Translations under genes and position numbers: made by a program
NCBI RefSeq assembly: GCF_000236035.1
Contig: NZ_JH393257.1
Coordinates: forward strand, 1,716,684 to 1,763,446
Source: Vreelandella boliviensis LC1
GTDB lineage: Bacteria > Pseudomonadota > Gammaproteobacteria > Pseudomonadales > Halomonadaceae
Direction of reading: 5' to 3'
Length of the DNA: 46,763 bases
Notes under the pieces: generated by a model
The model's database searches: none
Told to the model about the DNA's origin: nothing
The model's input: the letters and a program-made list of their open reading frames with translations, nothing else
Shown: piece by piece, positions 34,232 to 43,005 of the stretch
How the letters are laid out: each line of letters opens with the position of its first letter
Position numbering within the stretch: position 1 is the first letter of the stretch

Positions 34232-35158
34232 TTATTGCAACAGTCGTGGCGCATCGGCCGAGAAAAACCGCATGCCTTTGTGTAAATGGTCGATACAGGT
34301 GGTCGACGCGACAGGGAGCTCTTGTCCTTTCAGGCTGACAATTTGGGCGCGCGTACCATTCATCACCGGATACTCCATCGGCAGCGTGAAAATTTCGCCG
34401 CGCTCAATCTCATCCATTACGGTGAGTTCAGGCATAAACGTAACGCCAATGCCTGAGCGGACGAAATTCTTTAACACCGAAACAGAGTTGGTATGCAGGC
34501 GAGCTTCAAGATGGATACGCTCCTGGTGAGCCACCATATTGACCATTTGCCGCATACCGAAAGGATTATCCATTAACGCCAGGGGCCAATCCTTTAAGTC
34601 ATGCATCGTCACGGGACGGCCCAGCGTGCTCAACGGGTGATTAGGGGGCACAATAACATCGAGCGGCTGGCGCGTTTCTACATGGCAGAAAAGTTGCGGG
34701 TCTACCGGCGGTGCATAAAGTAGCGCTATATCGACTTCACGGTCTTTGAGTAACGACATCGCTTCGTTGACACCCGCCATGCGGATTTCAACATTGATAC
34801 CTGAAAACGCTGACATAAAAGTGCCTAACGGTGCGGCGATCAGGTCAGCGATAAATCCTTCTCCCACGGCGATGCGAACTTCCCCTTTCGCTAGGCCCTG
34901 AAGTGCCATTAACTGGGAGAGCACGACCTCTTCTGAAGCCCGTTGGGCATGGTAATGATGCACCAGCAACTGGCCCGCCGCGGTTGCGCGCATCCCGCGT
35001 CCGTGACGCTCGCATAGCTGGGTATCCAATTCTTCTTCTAGTGCTTTTAATTGTCGGCTAACGGCGGAGGCATCGACATTTAGGTGGGCGGCGGCGCGCC
35101 TGAGCGAGCCGCGGCGAATCACTTCATTGAGGTAGGTTAATGCACGCTGGTTAAGCAT
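34232..35158 (-). CDS. LysR-family transcriptional regulator
   Basis: 308 residues from the ATG at 35158 (AGGTGTG upstream); a GTG at 35167 overlaps it. HTH: RALTYLNEVIRRGSLRRAAA and [20 protein letters not shown]. The effector domain has EVRIAVGEGFIADLIAAPL, DREVDIALLYAPPVD and SGIGVTFMPEL. It lies between dadA and dctP, all on the minus strand, so it may regulate the TRAP-dipeptidase operon and dadA. Just upstream AAAACAC (35159-35165) and GTGTTTT (35178-35184) form an inverted repeat around its start, possibly autoregulatory. Inducer unknown. Confidence 0.88.
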   Translation of the reverse strand: MLNQRALTYLNEVIRRGSLRRAAAHLNVDASAVSRQLKALEEELDTQLCERHGRGMRATAAGQLLVHHYHAQRASEEVVLSQLMALQGLAKGEVRIAVGEGFIADLIAAPLGTFMSAFSGINVEIRMAGVNEAMSLLKDREVDIALLYAPPVDPQLFCHVETRQPLDVIVPPNHPLSTLGRPVTMHDLKDWPLALMDNPFGMRQMVNMVAHQERIHLEARLHTNSVSVLKNFVRSGIGVTFMPELTVMDEIERGEIFTLPMEYPVMNGTRAQIVSLKGQELPVASTTCIDHLHKGMRFFSADAPRLLQ

Positions 35159-35232
35159 AAAACACACCTGTGGTGGGGTGTTTTATATCTTAACGGATGC
35201 CAGGCCTTCCAGTGTGGTCATTTTAAGTGAGG

Positions 35233-36495
35233 CTAGGTAAGCGGCTGGGTTGCTTGCTGAGTGCGGGCGTTTTTATCCTCCACTGCATCCGCTAGCATAT
35301 CGGCGGTGACCGCGGAGAGCGTCCAGCCCAGGTGACCGTGGCCGGTATTATAGAAAACCGTGGGTAATTTACCGCGGCCGACCTTGGGCAGCATATTGGG
35401 GAGCATCGGGCGCAGGCCCGCCCAGGGCACCACGCGGCGGGTGCTGACGCCGGGGAAGCACTCTTCCACCCAGCGAATCAGCGGGCGAATCCGGTTGTCG
35501 CGTATATCGCGATTAAAACCGTTAAACTCGGCGGTGCCGGCGATACGGAAGCGGTCATCGCCCAAGCGGCTGGTCACCAGCTTGGTTTCATCATCCAGCA
35601 AGCTAACGGTAGGGGCGGCCTGTTGGGAGGCGGCATCGTCAAGCTGCACAGTAATAGAGTAGCCTTTGACCGGGTAAATATTGACCCGGTCGCCTAGCTT
35701 GGCAGCCAGGGCTCGGCTGCCTACGCCTGCGCATACCACCACGCTATCAAAGGTTTCGCGCACCGGCTCGCCGCCGAGATCAGCGCTATCATCGGCGGTA
35801 ATCCAGGCGTGCTGCTCGTCCGCGCCGATATCCTGCACGCTGTGGCCATATTTAAGCGTTACGCCGCGACGTTCGGCGGCTTGCGCGAGGCCGTGGGTAA
35901 ACTTGTGGATATCGCCAGTGGCGTCGCTTTCGGTAAAGAAGCCGCCGTAGTAGTTGCCCGCCAGGGTAGGTTCGATGGCACGCATTTCCTCGGGCGTCAC
36001 CGGCTGTCGCTCAAGGCCGCCTTGGCTGAGCAGTTGCGATACCTTCGCGGCGTGGTCATAGCCCTTTTTATCGCGGTAGATATGCAGAATACCTTTCTGC
36101 TTTAAATCGAAATCGATCTGCTCTTCCTGCGCCCATTGAAACAGGTGCTCGCGTGCTGCAATGGCCAGCCGAGCAGTTTCTGTGGTGTTGGCAGAGTAGC
36201 GGGGGATAGAGGCGATAAATTCGCCAAACCAACTGAGCTTATGCCAGCTTGGGCGGGGATTAACTAAAAGAGGGGCGTCGTTTCTGAGCATCCAGCGCAG
36301 GCCCTTGATAACGGTCGGCCAGTGGTTCCACACTTCAGCGTTTGAGGCTGAAAGCTGACCGCCGTTGGCAAAGGACGTCTCCATCGCCGCGTAGCGATGT
36401 TTTTCAAACACGGTGACCTCATAGCCACGTTTAGCCAGGGCGTAGGCGCTGGTAATGCCGGTGATACCACCACCGATAACGGCAATGCGTTGCAT
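35233..36495 (-). CDS. dadA: D-amino-acid dehydrogenase DadA
   Basis: 420 residues from the ATG at 36495 with GGAGAGAG upstream; the frame is open further upstream through the riboswitch, but those residues are not protein-like. FAD fold GGGITG at 8-13 in RIAVIGGGITGITSAYALAK, followed by SFANGGQLSASNAEVWNHW, NPRPSWHKLSWFGEF, YPVKGYSITV and GLRPMLPNMLPKVG, all DadA blocks. It oxidatively deaminates D-alanine and other D-amino acids to keto acids, feeding electrons to the membrane quinone pool. Control by a tandem glycine riboswitch (36560-36755) implies it also serves glycine or is induced when glycine/D-Ala is abundant. The neighbouring TRAP-dipeptidase operon would supply D-amino acids. Confidence 0.93.
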   Translation of the reverse strand: MQRIAVIGGGITGITSAYALAKRGYEVTVFEKHRYAAMETSFANGGQLSASNAEVWNHWPTVIKGLRWMLRNDAPLLVNPRPSWHKLSWFGEFIASIPRYSANTTETARLAIAAREHLFQWAQEEQIDFDLKQKGILHIYRDKKGYDHAAKVSQLLSQGGLERQPVTPEEMRAIEPTLAGNYYGGFFTESDATGDIHKFTHGLAQAAERRGVTLKYGHSVQDIGADEQHAWITADDSADLGGEPVRETFDSVVVCAGVGSRALAAKLGDRVNIYPVKGYSITVQLDDAASQQAAPTVSLLDDETKLVTSRLGDDRFRIAGTAEFNGFNRDIRDNRIRPLIRWVEECFPGVSTRRVVPWAGLRPMLPNMLPKVGRGKLPTVFYNTGHGHLGWTLSAVTADMLADAVEDKNARTQQATQPLT

Positions 36496-36559
36496 AACTC
36501 TCTCCAGATTGTATGAGCGTCGGGAATCCCACCTAACGGCGTAAGCTGCTGGGCGTACC

Positions 36560-36755
36560 CCTTCCGTCATGGAACCTGAGAGATTCACGCATCCGTTGGG
36601 TGCGCTTGCTCCTTCGGTGGGCTGAGTGACGCAGTCATCAGCCGCTCTTCGGAAAGTGATGATGATAGCGGTCCGGTTGCCTGAGAGTTTCCGGGGCTGT
36701 TGCTCCTTCGGCGCTGGCGACATCGACTGTTGATGCGCCAAGCTCTCCCGCTATC
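36560..36755 (-). ncRNA. Tandem glycine riboswitch upstream of dadA
   Basis: Two aptamers on the minus strand. Aptamer 1 (36664-36755) is closed by GATAGCGG and CCGCTATC and has GGGAGAGC, then CGCCGAAGGAGCAA, then ACTCTCAGGCA and GGACCGC. Aptamer 2 (36560-36656) is closed by CTTTCCG and CGGAAGG and has CACCGAAGGAGCAAGC, then ATCTCTCAGGTTCC. These are the conserved elements of the cooperative glycine riboswitch. It ends 64 bases before the dadA start, and no poly-T terminator was seen between them. Control may be translational: CTCTC in aptamer 2 could pair with GAGAG of the ribosome-binding site. Together with the repeats, it explains the 370-base stretch without genes before dadA. Confidence 0.93.
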
Positions 36756-36772
36756 ACATTGGTGCTTATTGT

Positions 36773-36827
36773 TTTGAACATGGTCAGTTTGAACATGGTC
36801 AGTTTTAACGTGTTCAGTTTTAGCATG
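36773..36827. repeat. 15-bp tandem repeat upstream of the glycine riboswitch
   Basis: Units TTTGAACATGGTCAG at 36773 and 36788 are identical; a third (TTTTAACGTGTTCAG, 36803) and a partial fourth (from 36818) are diverged. The array covers the likely promoter of the riboswitch-dadA transcript, between aidB and dadA. Confidence 0.85.
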
Positions 36828-36865
36828 AAAGACGACCATGGTCGTGAACGCTTATTCCACGGGGT

Positions 36866-38536
36866 TCACTCCAAGGGCTGGGCTCGTTGGATGATCGCCG
36901 CGCAATCCAGTCCGGTGGGCAGCGTGCCTGTATTGAGGCCACTGCGTTCAGCTAGCCGGCCAGCGCAGAATGCATCGGCCACATAAGCAGGAGCGTGCTG
37001 TACTAGCAGGGCGCCCTGTAACGCCAGGGCCATACCATCCGCCAACTGACGAGCGCGGTACTGAAGCGCTTGGGTATCCTGCATCTCCCGCTGTAATTGC
37101 TGAATAAAGCGGTCAAGATGCCGATTGGCGCCCTTGGAAAGGCCGAGCTCGGCGAAATAAGCGTCGAGTACTTCAGGTTGTTTTTCAATCGCGCGCAGGA
37201 TGTCCAAACACTGCACATTTCCGCTGCCTTCCCAAATGGCGTTGATGGGCGACTCGCGCAACAGGCGTGCCATTATGTGGGTTTCCATGACGCCGCTACC
37301 GCCGATGACTTCCATCGCTTCATAGGCGTGGTGGGGCGTGCGCTTACAGATCCAGTACTTGCCGACCGGCGTGGCAATACGTGCAAGCAGGCGCTCGTGC
37401 TCGTTGTCTTGCTGATCCATCGCTCGGGCCATGCGCAGCATCAGGGCGGTAGCAGCTTCGCTCTCGATGGCCAGATCGGCGAGCACGTTTTGCATCAGCG
37501 GCTGTTCGCTCAAACGCGCCCCGAACGCATGGCGATGAGAGGCGTGGTGAATCGCCTGGGCGGTGGCTTGGCGCATTCCGGCAGCGGAGCCAATCATGCA
37601 GTCGTAGCGGGTCATGGCGACCATCTCAATAATGGTGCGCACGCCGCGGCCTTCTTCGCCCACCATCCAGGCAAAGGCGCCGCGCAGCTCCGTCTCGCTG
37701 GAGGCATTCGCCACGTTGCCCATTTTGCGCTTTAGCTGCTGGATATGGAGCGGGTTCTTGCTGCCGTCGGGCCGCCAGCGCGGCAGCAAAAAACAGCTCA
37801 AGCCGCCGGGGGCCTGGGCGAGCACCAGAAAGGCGTCGCACATCGGCGCGGAAACAAACCACTTATGCCCTACTAGCTCGTAGGCTTCCCCTGGCCCGCC
37901 TTGATCGATCGGATAGGCGCGAGTGGTGTTCAGGCGTACGTCCGAACCACCCTGCTTCTCGGTCATTGCCATGCCCAGGGTGATGCCCTGTTTGTCAAAA
38001 TAGGGCACGTTGCGTGGGTCGTAGTGCGGCGCGGTGATTTTATCGCCCCAACTCTCAAGCAGGCTGGGCTGATGGCGTAACGCGGGCAGGGCAGCAAACG
38101 TCATGGTGATCGGGCAGCCGTGAGCCGCTTCCACCTGGGTGTGCAGAAAGTAGTTGGCGGCCCGGTTTACATGGGCGCCCGGCCCTGGACTTCGCCAGGG
38201 GCTCGCGTGCAGGCCGTGTTCCACCGCGGTTTGCATAAGTTGGTGATAGGCCGGATGGAACTCAATCAAATCAACCCGGTGGCCTTGTCGGTCGTGGGTC
38301 ACCAGTTGGGGTGAGTAACGGTTGGCGTCAAACCCTAAGGCGATGGCCTCAGACGAGCCTGCCCACTGTCCAAATGCCTTGAGTGAAGCGTCGTCAGTGC
38401 CGCCTTCGCGTTTAACACCCTCCTGAAGCGCGCGATCAGTGGTGTAGCTGTTGTAGTTCTCCAGCGACGGTGGCTGGTTTTCCACCTGATGGGTGCTGGC
38501 TTGGAGTTGGTCGGCAAGAGGATAGTGGTGAGTCAT
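36866..38536 (-). CDS. aidB: AidB-like acyl-CoA dehydrogenase
   Basis: 556 residues, near the 541 of E. coli AidB, with which it shares long blocks: CPITMTFAALPAL, GMAMTEKQGGSDVRLNTTRA, YELVGHKWFVSAPMCDAFLV, SRHAFGARLSEQPLMQNVL, MEVIGGSGVMETHIMARLLR and INAIWEGSGNVQCLDILRAI. AidB is an FAD protein with acyl-CoA dehydrogenase fold; it has weak isovaleryl-CoA dehydrogenase activity and binds DNA, and belongs to the alkylation response of E. coli. Here it is not beside ada or alkB, so involvement in alkylation resistance is not shown. It precedes dadA on the same strand, but 370 bases separate them. Confidence 0.9.
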   Translation of the reverse strand: MTHHYPLADQLQASTHQVENQPPSLENYNSYTTDRALQEGVKREGGTDDASLKAFGQWAGSSEAIALGFDANRYSPQLVTHDRQGHRVDLIEFHPAYHQLMQTAVEHGLHASPWRSPGPGAHVNRAANYFLHTQVEAAHGCPITMTFAALPALRHQPSLLESWGDKITAPHYDPRNVPYFDKQGITLGMAMTEKQGGSDVRLNTTRAYPIDQGGPGEAYELVGHKWFVSAPMCDAFLVLAQAPGGLSCFLLPRWRPDGSKNPLHIQQLKRKMGNVANASSETELRGAFAWMVGEEGRGVRTIIEMVAMTRYDCMIGSAAGMRQATAQAIHHASHRHAFGARLSEQPLMQNVLADLAIESEAATALMLRMARAMDQQDNEHERLLARIATPVGKYWICKRTPHHAYEAMEVIGGSGVMETHIMARLLRESPINAIWEGSGNVQCLDILRAIEKQPEVLDAYFAELGLSKGANRHLDRFIQQLQREMQDTQALQYRARQLADGMALALQGALLVQHAPAYVADAFCAGRLAERSGLNTGTLPTGLDCAAIIQRAQPLE

Positions 38537-38728
38537 AGCAAGAACCTAGCGGCTAGAGATGATAATTGTGTTTATTTAAACGTACGTTTTATAGTTCTTA
38601 TCGTAGTTGCTTGGTAGGAAAGACGCGAAACATTGAAGGCGATGGGGGGCGGGATGTTGTGCTGCTTTGCTCAGTCAGCGTATTTAACCGACAATGCGGC
38701 TTATCCTTCTCAGTCTTGAGTATTATCA

Positions 38729-39037
38729 ATGCAAGCAAATGCGATGCAGACAAACGGCTTTTTTGACGAAATCGGCCAGACTATCGGCGAAGCCATCCGC
38801 GTGGTGGTGGAGTTTCTGTTAGGCATTTTCACCAACTTCTTTGCTGCGTTCGGCGATTTTATTGACGGACTAACTAGGTCGTTGGGAATCAATGATTCGT
38901 TTTTCAGCATTGGCGTATTAGTGATCGGGCTGCTGATTCTGTGGGGCGGTTTGCGGGCGTTTCTGCGCGGCTCTTTGATCGGCGGTATTGTACGTACCGT
39001 GTTGGGGCTGTTTATTCTGTCGTGGTTGATGATGTAG
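38729..39037 (+). CDS. Small two-helix membrane protein, unknown function
   Basis: 102 residues from 38729; the second ATG at 38744 is equally possible, and neither has a clear ribosome-binding site. There is an amphipathic N-terminal region with VVVEFLLGIFTNFFAAFGDF, a linker, then a hydrophobic helix (FFSIGVLVIGLLILWGG) and a second one (IVRTVLGLFILSWLMM). Charged residues DEIGQ and FLRGSLIG separate them. I do not recognise a family. Codon use and gap position suggest a real gene; the flanking genes (aidB, chaC-like) give no functional hint. Confidence 0.6.
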   Translation: MQANAMQTNGFFDEIGQTIGEAIRVVVEFLLGIFTNFFAAFGDFIDGLTRSLGINDSFFSIGVLVIGLLILWGGLRAFLRGSLIGGIVRTVLGLFILSWLMM

Positions 39038-39146
39038 ATACACCGAGAGGGTTTAGCCTTCCTACCTAATAAGACGAGCGAGCTTGGGATTTGTTTATAA
39101 AATTATTATTAAAAATGACCAATAGGTAAAAAACAGCTTAATGGGC

Positions 39147-39719
39147 TTAAAAGTGTCTCAATTGCTGCTCTAGCGCAAAAATATGCGTATCTTCCGCGCC
39201 CAGTTCCTGCAGCGCCCTGGCCAGATTGACCAGGTAGTCGCGGTTGGGGCCACTTGGGCCATGGGCACTGGCAATTTGCTGGGCCATCTCGGCAAGCGGC
39301 GCCTCGCCTAGAAAGGCCGGATTGTCATCGCTGGCTAGATAAATAAGCCCTTCGCTCTGTTCGACCCCGTTGCCATTGTCATCAACAAAGGTCAGCGGTA
39401 CTTTTTCCCGCAAATAGCCGTTTTTCTCCCGCACATCCAGCGGTGCTAATACTTCCGGGGTAATGCGGTAGGCCATACCGTGGCAAATCGAATCCTTGGC
39501 GCGGATCAGCGTCGCTACACGCCCAGGGGCTTCAGGGGTGCCACGATGGTCGTGGGAAGCCTGCCAAAATCGCCTTTCCCAGCCGAGAATATAAGCCGGG
39601 CGGCGCTCCAGGAAGTCAAAATCGGCCTTCCAAATCAGCGAGCCGTAACCAAACAGCCAGATAGCCGCATGGCCCTCGAAGAAGTTTCTTTGCTGGTTTA
39701 AGGCAGTGGTGTCAAACAT
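39147..39719 (-). CDS. ChaC-family gamma-glutamylcyclotransferase
   Basis: 190 residues from the ATG at 39719 (a TTG lies nine bases further up). Motifs: IWLFGYGSLIWKADFDFLER, the Y-G-S-L fold loop, GWERRFWQASHDHRGTPEAP and GRVATLI, and the catalytic Glu region in LDVREKNGYLREKVPL. ChaC-type enzymes convert glutathione or gamma-glutamyl peptides to 5-oxoproline plus the amine product, in the cytosol. Length matches bacterial ChaC (about 190-230). Standalone gene, divergent from the chelatase-like gene by 81 bp. Confidence 0.88.
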   Translation of the reverse strand: MFDTTALNQQRNFFEGHAAIWLFGYGSLIWKADFDFLERRPAYILGWERRFWQASHDHRGTPEAPGRVATLIRAKDSICHGMAYRITPEVLAPLDVREKNGYLREKVPLTFVDDNGNGVEQSEGLIYLASDDNPAFLGEAPLAEMAQQIASAHGPSGPNRDYLVNLARALQELGAEDTHIFALEQQLRHF

Positions 39720-39800
39720 CAGTATCAAGCATCATGTTCTCGGCGTATTTGTTTCAGCGTCTATCTTATCATGTCACTGACGATCACTTGGGAGACAGAC

Positions 39801-40655
39801 ATGCGCGCGATTTTTCTGGTCGATAATGGCTCCCTGCGGCCCCAGGCAACGCTGAATTTACGCCGCGTGGCGGCCTCGCTTAGCGAGCTGATTGGCGAAA
39901 CCGTGCAGGCGGCTTCGCTACTGCACTCTAATAAGATTCCAGCCGCGGAGGTTGAGGGTATCCCAGCGATAACGCTTGGCCCCAACGCTGAGCGCAGTGC
40001 TGAACAGGGGGCAACGGAGATTGTCGTAATTCCGTTCTTTTTCGGCCCTAGCAAAGCCCTCACCGGCTACCTGCCTGAACGTATGGCCACGCTGCAAGAG
40101 CGCTTTCCCCATGTGAAAGTGCGTATAGCCCAGCCCTTGGTGGATGAGTTCGGTAGTAATGACCTGCGTTTGGCCCATCTGCTGGCTGACAACGTGCGCG
40201 ACAAACTTCAGCCAGGTACTAAGCCGCATGTGGCGCTGGTGGATCACGGCAGTCCGATTCCTGACGTTACTGCCGTGCGTAACCGCCTAGCGGGGCAGCT
40301 TAGCGTGCTGCTTGGCGATGACGTAGCCTGTGTCGCCGCTGCCTCCATGGAGCGCCGCGAGGGGGATGAATATCGTTTTAACGAGCCGCTGTTGGAAAAC
40401 TTGCTGACGCTTCCCGAGTTTAAGACAGGCCCCGTTATCTTGGCGATGCTGTTTCTTTCGCCGGGTCGTCACGCTGGGGAGGGCGGCGATATTGCAGAAA
40501 TATCTGCGGCCGCTGAACAGCAGCATCCAGAGCTTTCCGTTACCACGACTAAACTGGTGGGGGAGCACCAAGGGGTTGTCGATATTTTGCACTCGCGACT
40601 GCGCCAAGCGCTTGATGATCAACGCTTTCTAATCGATATCCCGGCAATCACCTGA
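39801..40655 (+). CDS. CbiX/sirohydrochlorin chelatase-like protein (two domains)
   Basis: 284 residues from the ATG at 39801, chosen for GGGAGA six bases upstream; the frame is open to an earlier ATG without support. It contains two class II chelatase-type domains: VDNGSLRPQATLNLRR in the first half and LVDHGSPIPDVTAVRNRLA in the second, ending with FLSPGRHAGEGGDIAEI. Such proteins insert metal (Co, Ni or Fe) into sirohydrochlorin. The HGS-type histidine in domain two fits metal binding; domain one has Asn in place of His (D-N-G-S), so only one site may be active. No cobalamin or sirohaem genes are adjacent, so the true role is uncertain. Confidence 0.72.
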   Translation: MRAIFLVDNGSLRPQATLNLRRVAASLSELIGETVQAASLLHSNKIPAAEVEGIPAITLGPNAERSAEQGATEIVVIPFFFGPSKALTGYLPERMATLQERFPHVKVRIAQPLVDEFGSNDLRLAHLLADNVRDKLQPGTKPHVALVDHGSPIPDVTAVRNRLAGQLSVLLGDDVACVAAASMERREGDEYRFNEPLLENLLTLPEFKTGPVILAMLFLSPGRHAGEGGDIAEISAAAEQQHPELSVTTTKLVGEHQGVVDILHSRLRQALDDQRFLIDIPAIT

Positions 40656-40758
40656 TATGACGAAAGTCTGATGGGTGAATACCCGTCCAATAGCGCGTAG
40701 AATCGCGAGCCTTTCTATTTATCTTATTGTAAATGACACGCTAACCGGGCTCCTTTTT

Positions 40759-42348
40759 GTGATCGCAACCGCTAATATCACCATGCAGTTTGGGGCCAAG
40801 CCCCTGTTTGAAAATGTCTCCGTTAAATTCAATAACGGCAACCGTTACGGCCTGATCGGCGCGAACGGCTGCGGCAAATCCACCTTTATGAAAATTCTCG
40901 GTGGTGATTTGGAGCCCTCTTCCGGCCAGGTGATGCTGGATAGCAGTACCCGGCTAGGTAAGCTACGACAGGATCAGTTCGCGTTTGAGAACGAGCGCGT
41001 TATCGATACCGTGATCATGGGCAACGTCGAGCTCTGGTCGGTCGCGGCCGAGCGCGAGCGTATTTACTCGCTGGCAGAGATGAGCGAAGAGGACGGCATG
41101 GCCGTCGCTGATCTGGAAGTGCGCTTTGCTGAGCTTGACGGCTACACCGCTGAGTCCCGCGCAGGTGAACTATTGCTGGGCTTGGGTATTCCCATTGAGC
41201 AACACTCCGGCCCGATGAGCGAAGTCTCTCCCGGCTGGAAGCTGCGCGTGCTGCTGGCCCAGGCGCTGTTCTCAGACCCGGATGTACTGCTGCTTGATGA
41301 GCCAACCAACCACCTGGATATCAACACCATCCGCTGGTTGGAAGATATTCTTAAAGCGCGCAGCAGCACCATGGTCATCATCTCCCACGACCGCCACTTC
41401 TTAAACAGCGTCTGCACCCATATGGCGGATCTGGATTACGGCGAAATTACCCTGTTCCCGGGTAACTACGATGATTACATGACCGCCGCCACCGCGGTTC
41501 GTGAGCGTCAGCACTCGGATAACGCCAAGAAAAAAGCCCAGATTGCCGAACTGCAGCAGTTTGTGAGCCGCTTCTCTGCCAACGCCTCAAAAGCCAAGCA
41601 GGCCACTTCGCGGGCGCGCCAGATCGACAAAATCAAGCTGGAAGATATCAAACCTTCTAGCCGGGTTAGCCCCTTTATCCGCTTTGACCAGGCCAAGAAG
41701 ATCCACCGCAATGCCGTTAACGTGGATGGCATTACCAAAGCGTATAACGGCGAGAAACCGCTTTTTGAACGACTATCCATGACTGTGGAAGCCGGTGAGC
41801 GAATTGCCATTATCGGCCCCAACGGCATCGGTAAAACCACGCTGCTGAAAACCCTGGCGGGCGAGTTGCACCCGGATGGGGGTGAAGTTAAGTGGACAGA
41901 AGCCGCTGAGCTGGGTGTTTTTGCCCAGGATCATAGCGACGACTTTGCCGTCGATGCCACGCTGTTTGAGTGGATGTCGGCATGGACTCAAGGTGGCGAG
42001 CAGGTAGTTCGCGGTGCTTTAGGGCGGATGCTGTTTTCCAGCGATGATATCGGTAAGTCGGTGAAGGTGATTTCTGGTGGCGAGCAGGGGCGCATGCTGT
42101 TCGGTAAGTTAATCCTCACTCAACCCAACGTAATGCTGATGGATGAGCCGACCAACCACCTGGATATGGAATCAATCGAGGCGCTCAACTTAGCCTTGGA
42201 GAACTACCCCGGCACGCTGCTGTTTGTCAGCCACGACCGCGAGTTCGTGTCATCGCTAGCGACGCGCATTATTGATATGCAGCCGGAAGGCATTGTCGAT
42301 TTCAGCGGCAGCTACGACGACTACCTGCGTAGCCAGGGAGTGGTGTGA
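40759..42348 (+). CDS. ybiT: ABC-F family ATPase YbiT
   Basis: 529 residues if the GTG at 40759 is the start, which aligns residue for residue with E. coli YbiT (530 residues) up to NxTMQFG; the upstream open frame is unlike it. Two ABC domains: Walker A GANGCGKS and Walker [12 protein letters not shown] in the first, GPNGIGKT and [10 protein letters not shown] in the second, joined by the charged P-site linker ([20 protein letters not shown]). The second signature is [12 protein letters not shown] proteins bind the ribosomal E site and adjust translation; no membrane helices are present. It follows the chelatase gene with a 103-bp gap. Confidence 0.93.
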   Translation: MIATANITMQFGAKPLFENVSVKFNNGNRYGLIGANGCGKSTFMKILGGDLEPSSGQVMLDSSTRLGKLRQDQFAFENERVIDTVIMGNVELWSVAAERERIYSLAEMSEEDGMAVADLEVRFAELDGYTAESRAGELLLGLGIPIEQHSGPMSEVSPGWKLRVLLAQALFSDPDVLLLDEPTNHLDINTIRWLEDILKARSSTMVIISHDRHFLNSVCTHMADLDYGEITLFPGNYDDYMTAATAVRERQHSDNAKKKAQIAELQQFVSRFSANASKAKQATSRARQIDKIKLEDIKPSSRVSPFIRFDQAKKIHRNAVNVDGITKAYNGEKPLFERLSMTVEAGERIAIIGPNGIGKTTLLKTLAGELHPDGGEVKWTEAAELGVFAQDHSDDFAVDATLFEWMSAWTQGGEQVVRGALGRMLFSSDDIGKSVKVISGGEQGRMLFGKLILTQPNVMLMDEPTNHLDMESIEALNLALENYPGTLLFVSHDREFVSSLATRIIDMQPEGIVDFSGSYDDYLRSQGVV

Positions 42349-42376
42349 CGCTGTTGGTGTCAGTCTCTTTGACAGT

Positions 42377-42973
42377 TTATTCGTCGATAATTTGCTCAAA
42401 GGTACTGTCGGTGGCGGGTTCGCGCTCGGCATTGAGCATTTTGCCGCTAAACACCGTCTGCATCTCTTTGGCGAGCTCTACGTAGACGTGCATCTGCTGA
42501 TTACGCCGCTTACGTAGCGGGGGTTTCACTAACAGGCTAATACCCTTAATGGGCTCATGGGTTTCCCCACGCAGCAGGTCAGGCATTTCCCCTGGTGGAA
42601 AGGCGTTAGCGACCGTGACGGGATTTGATGGCTGCTGACCGTCGATTAAAAATATCTTCTTGAGAGCGTCGGAGTGGGCGCCTTTCTCCCGTAGCCAATG
42701 GGTAAGGCGCTCGTCTGAATCTTCGCTAGGCTGATCAAAGACTACGAATAGCGAATGCTGCTTGACTTTCTTAGTTTGCTTTGAAGGTGCAGGGGTGTCA
42801 GGTTCCTGCTCTTCTTCAGAGTTATCTACTTGTACCCGGCGAGAGGCTGCGACTTTCGCTGCGCGCCGCCGTCTGCGCCAAGGCACAATGATATAAATAA
42901 ATATCGTCGTTGCCATGGCGGCCAATACCAGCGACGCGAAGGCTAATAGTATTATGGTGGTAGTGCGATCCAT
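42377..42973 (-). CDS. ZipA-like membrane-anchored protein
   Basis: 198 residues. One N-terminal helix (about 6-30, IILLAFASLVLAAMATTIFI), then a basic RRRRR stretch, an acidic, Pro-rich linker, and a C-terminal domain with IFLIDGQQPSNPVTVANAFP, GISLLVKPP and MQTVFSGKMLNAEREPATDS that resembles the ZipA FtsZ-binding domain. ZipA anchors FtsZ to the inner membrane. This copy is much shorter than E. coli ZipA (about 330) and the domain matches poorly, so it is probably a paralogue or a diverged relative and not the main division ZipA. It follows tspO on the same strand by 32 bp. Confidence 0.7.
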   Translation of the reverse strand: MDRTTTIILLAFASLVLAAMATTIFIYIIVPWRRRRRAAKVAASRRVQVDNSEEEQEPDTPAPSKQTKKVKQHSLFVVFDQPSEDSDERLTHWLREKGAHSDALKKIFLIDGQQPSNPVTVANAFPPGEMPDLLRGETHEPIKGISLLVKPPLRKRRNQQMHVYVELAKEMQTVFSGKMLNAEREPATDSTFEQIIDE

Positions 42974-43005
42974 AGTCTCAAAACCCTTTGTTTTTTAATT
43001 AGCAC

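Noticed and set aside
36496..36741. N-terminal extension of dadA
   Set aside because: The open frame runs through the glycine riboswitch and gives residues without resemblance to DadA; the ATG at 36495 has a ribosome-binding site and starts the FAD fold.
36585..36839. Short frames with repeated KLTMFKLTMF or HVKTDHVQTD peptides
   Set aside because: They arise from translating the 15-bp DNA repeat and the riboswitch; no start signal or protein logic.
37097..37735. 212-codon plus-strand open frame
   Set aside because: Antisense shadow of aidB, which matches E. coli AidB over its length.
40675..40758. Longer N terminus for YbiT
   Set aside because: The extra residues are unlike any ABC-F protein, and the GTG at 40759 aligns with the E. 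coli start.
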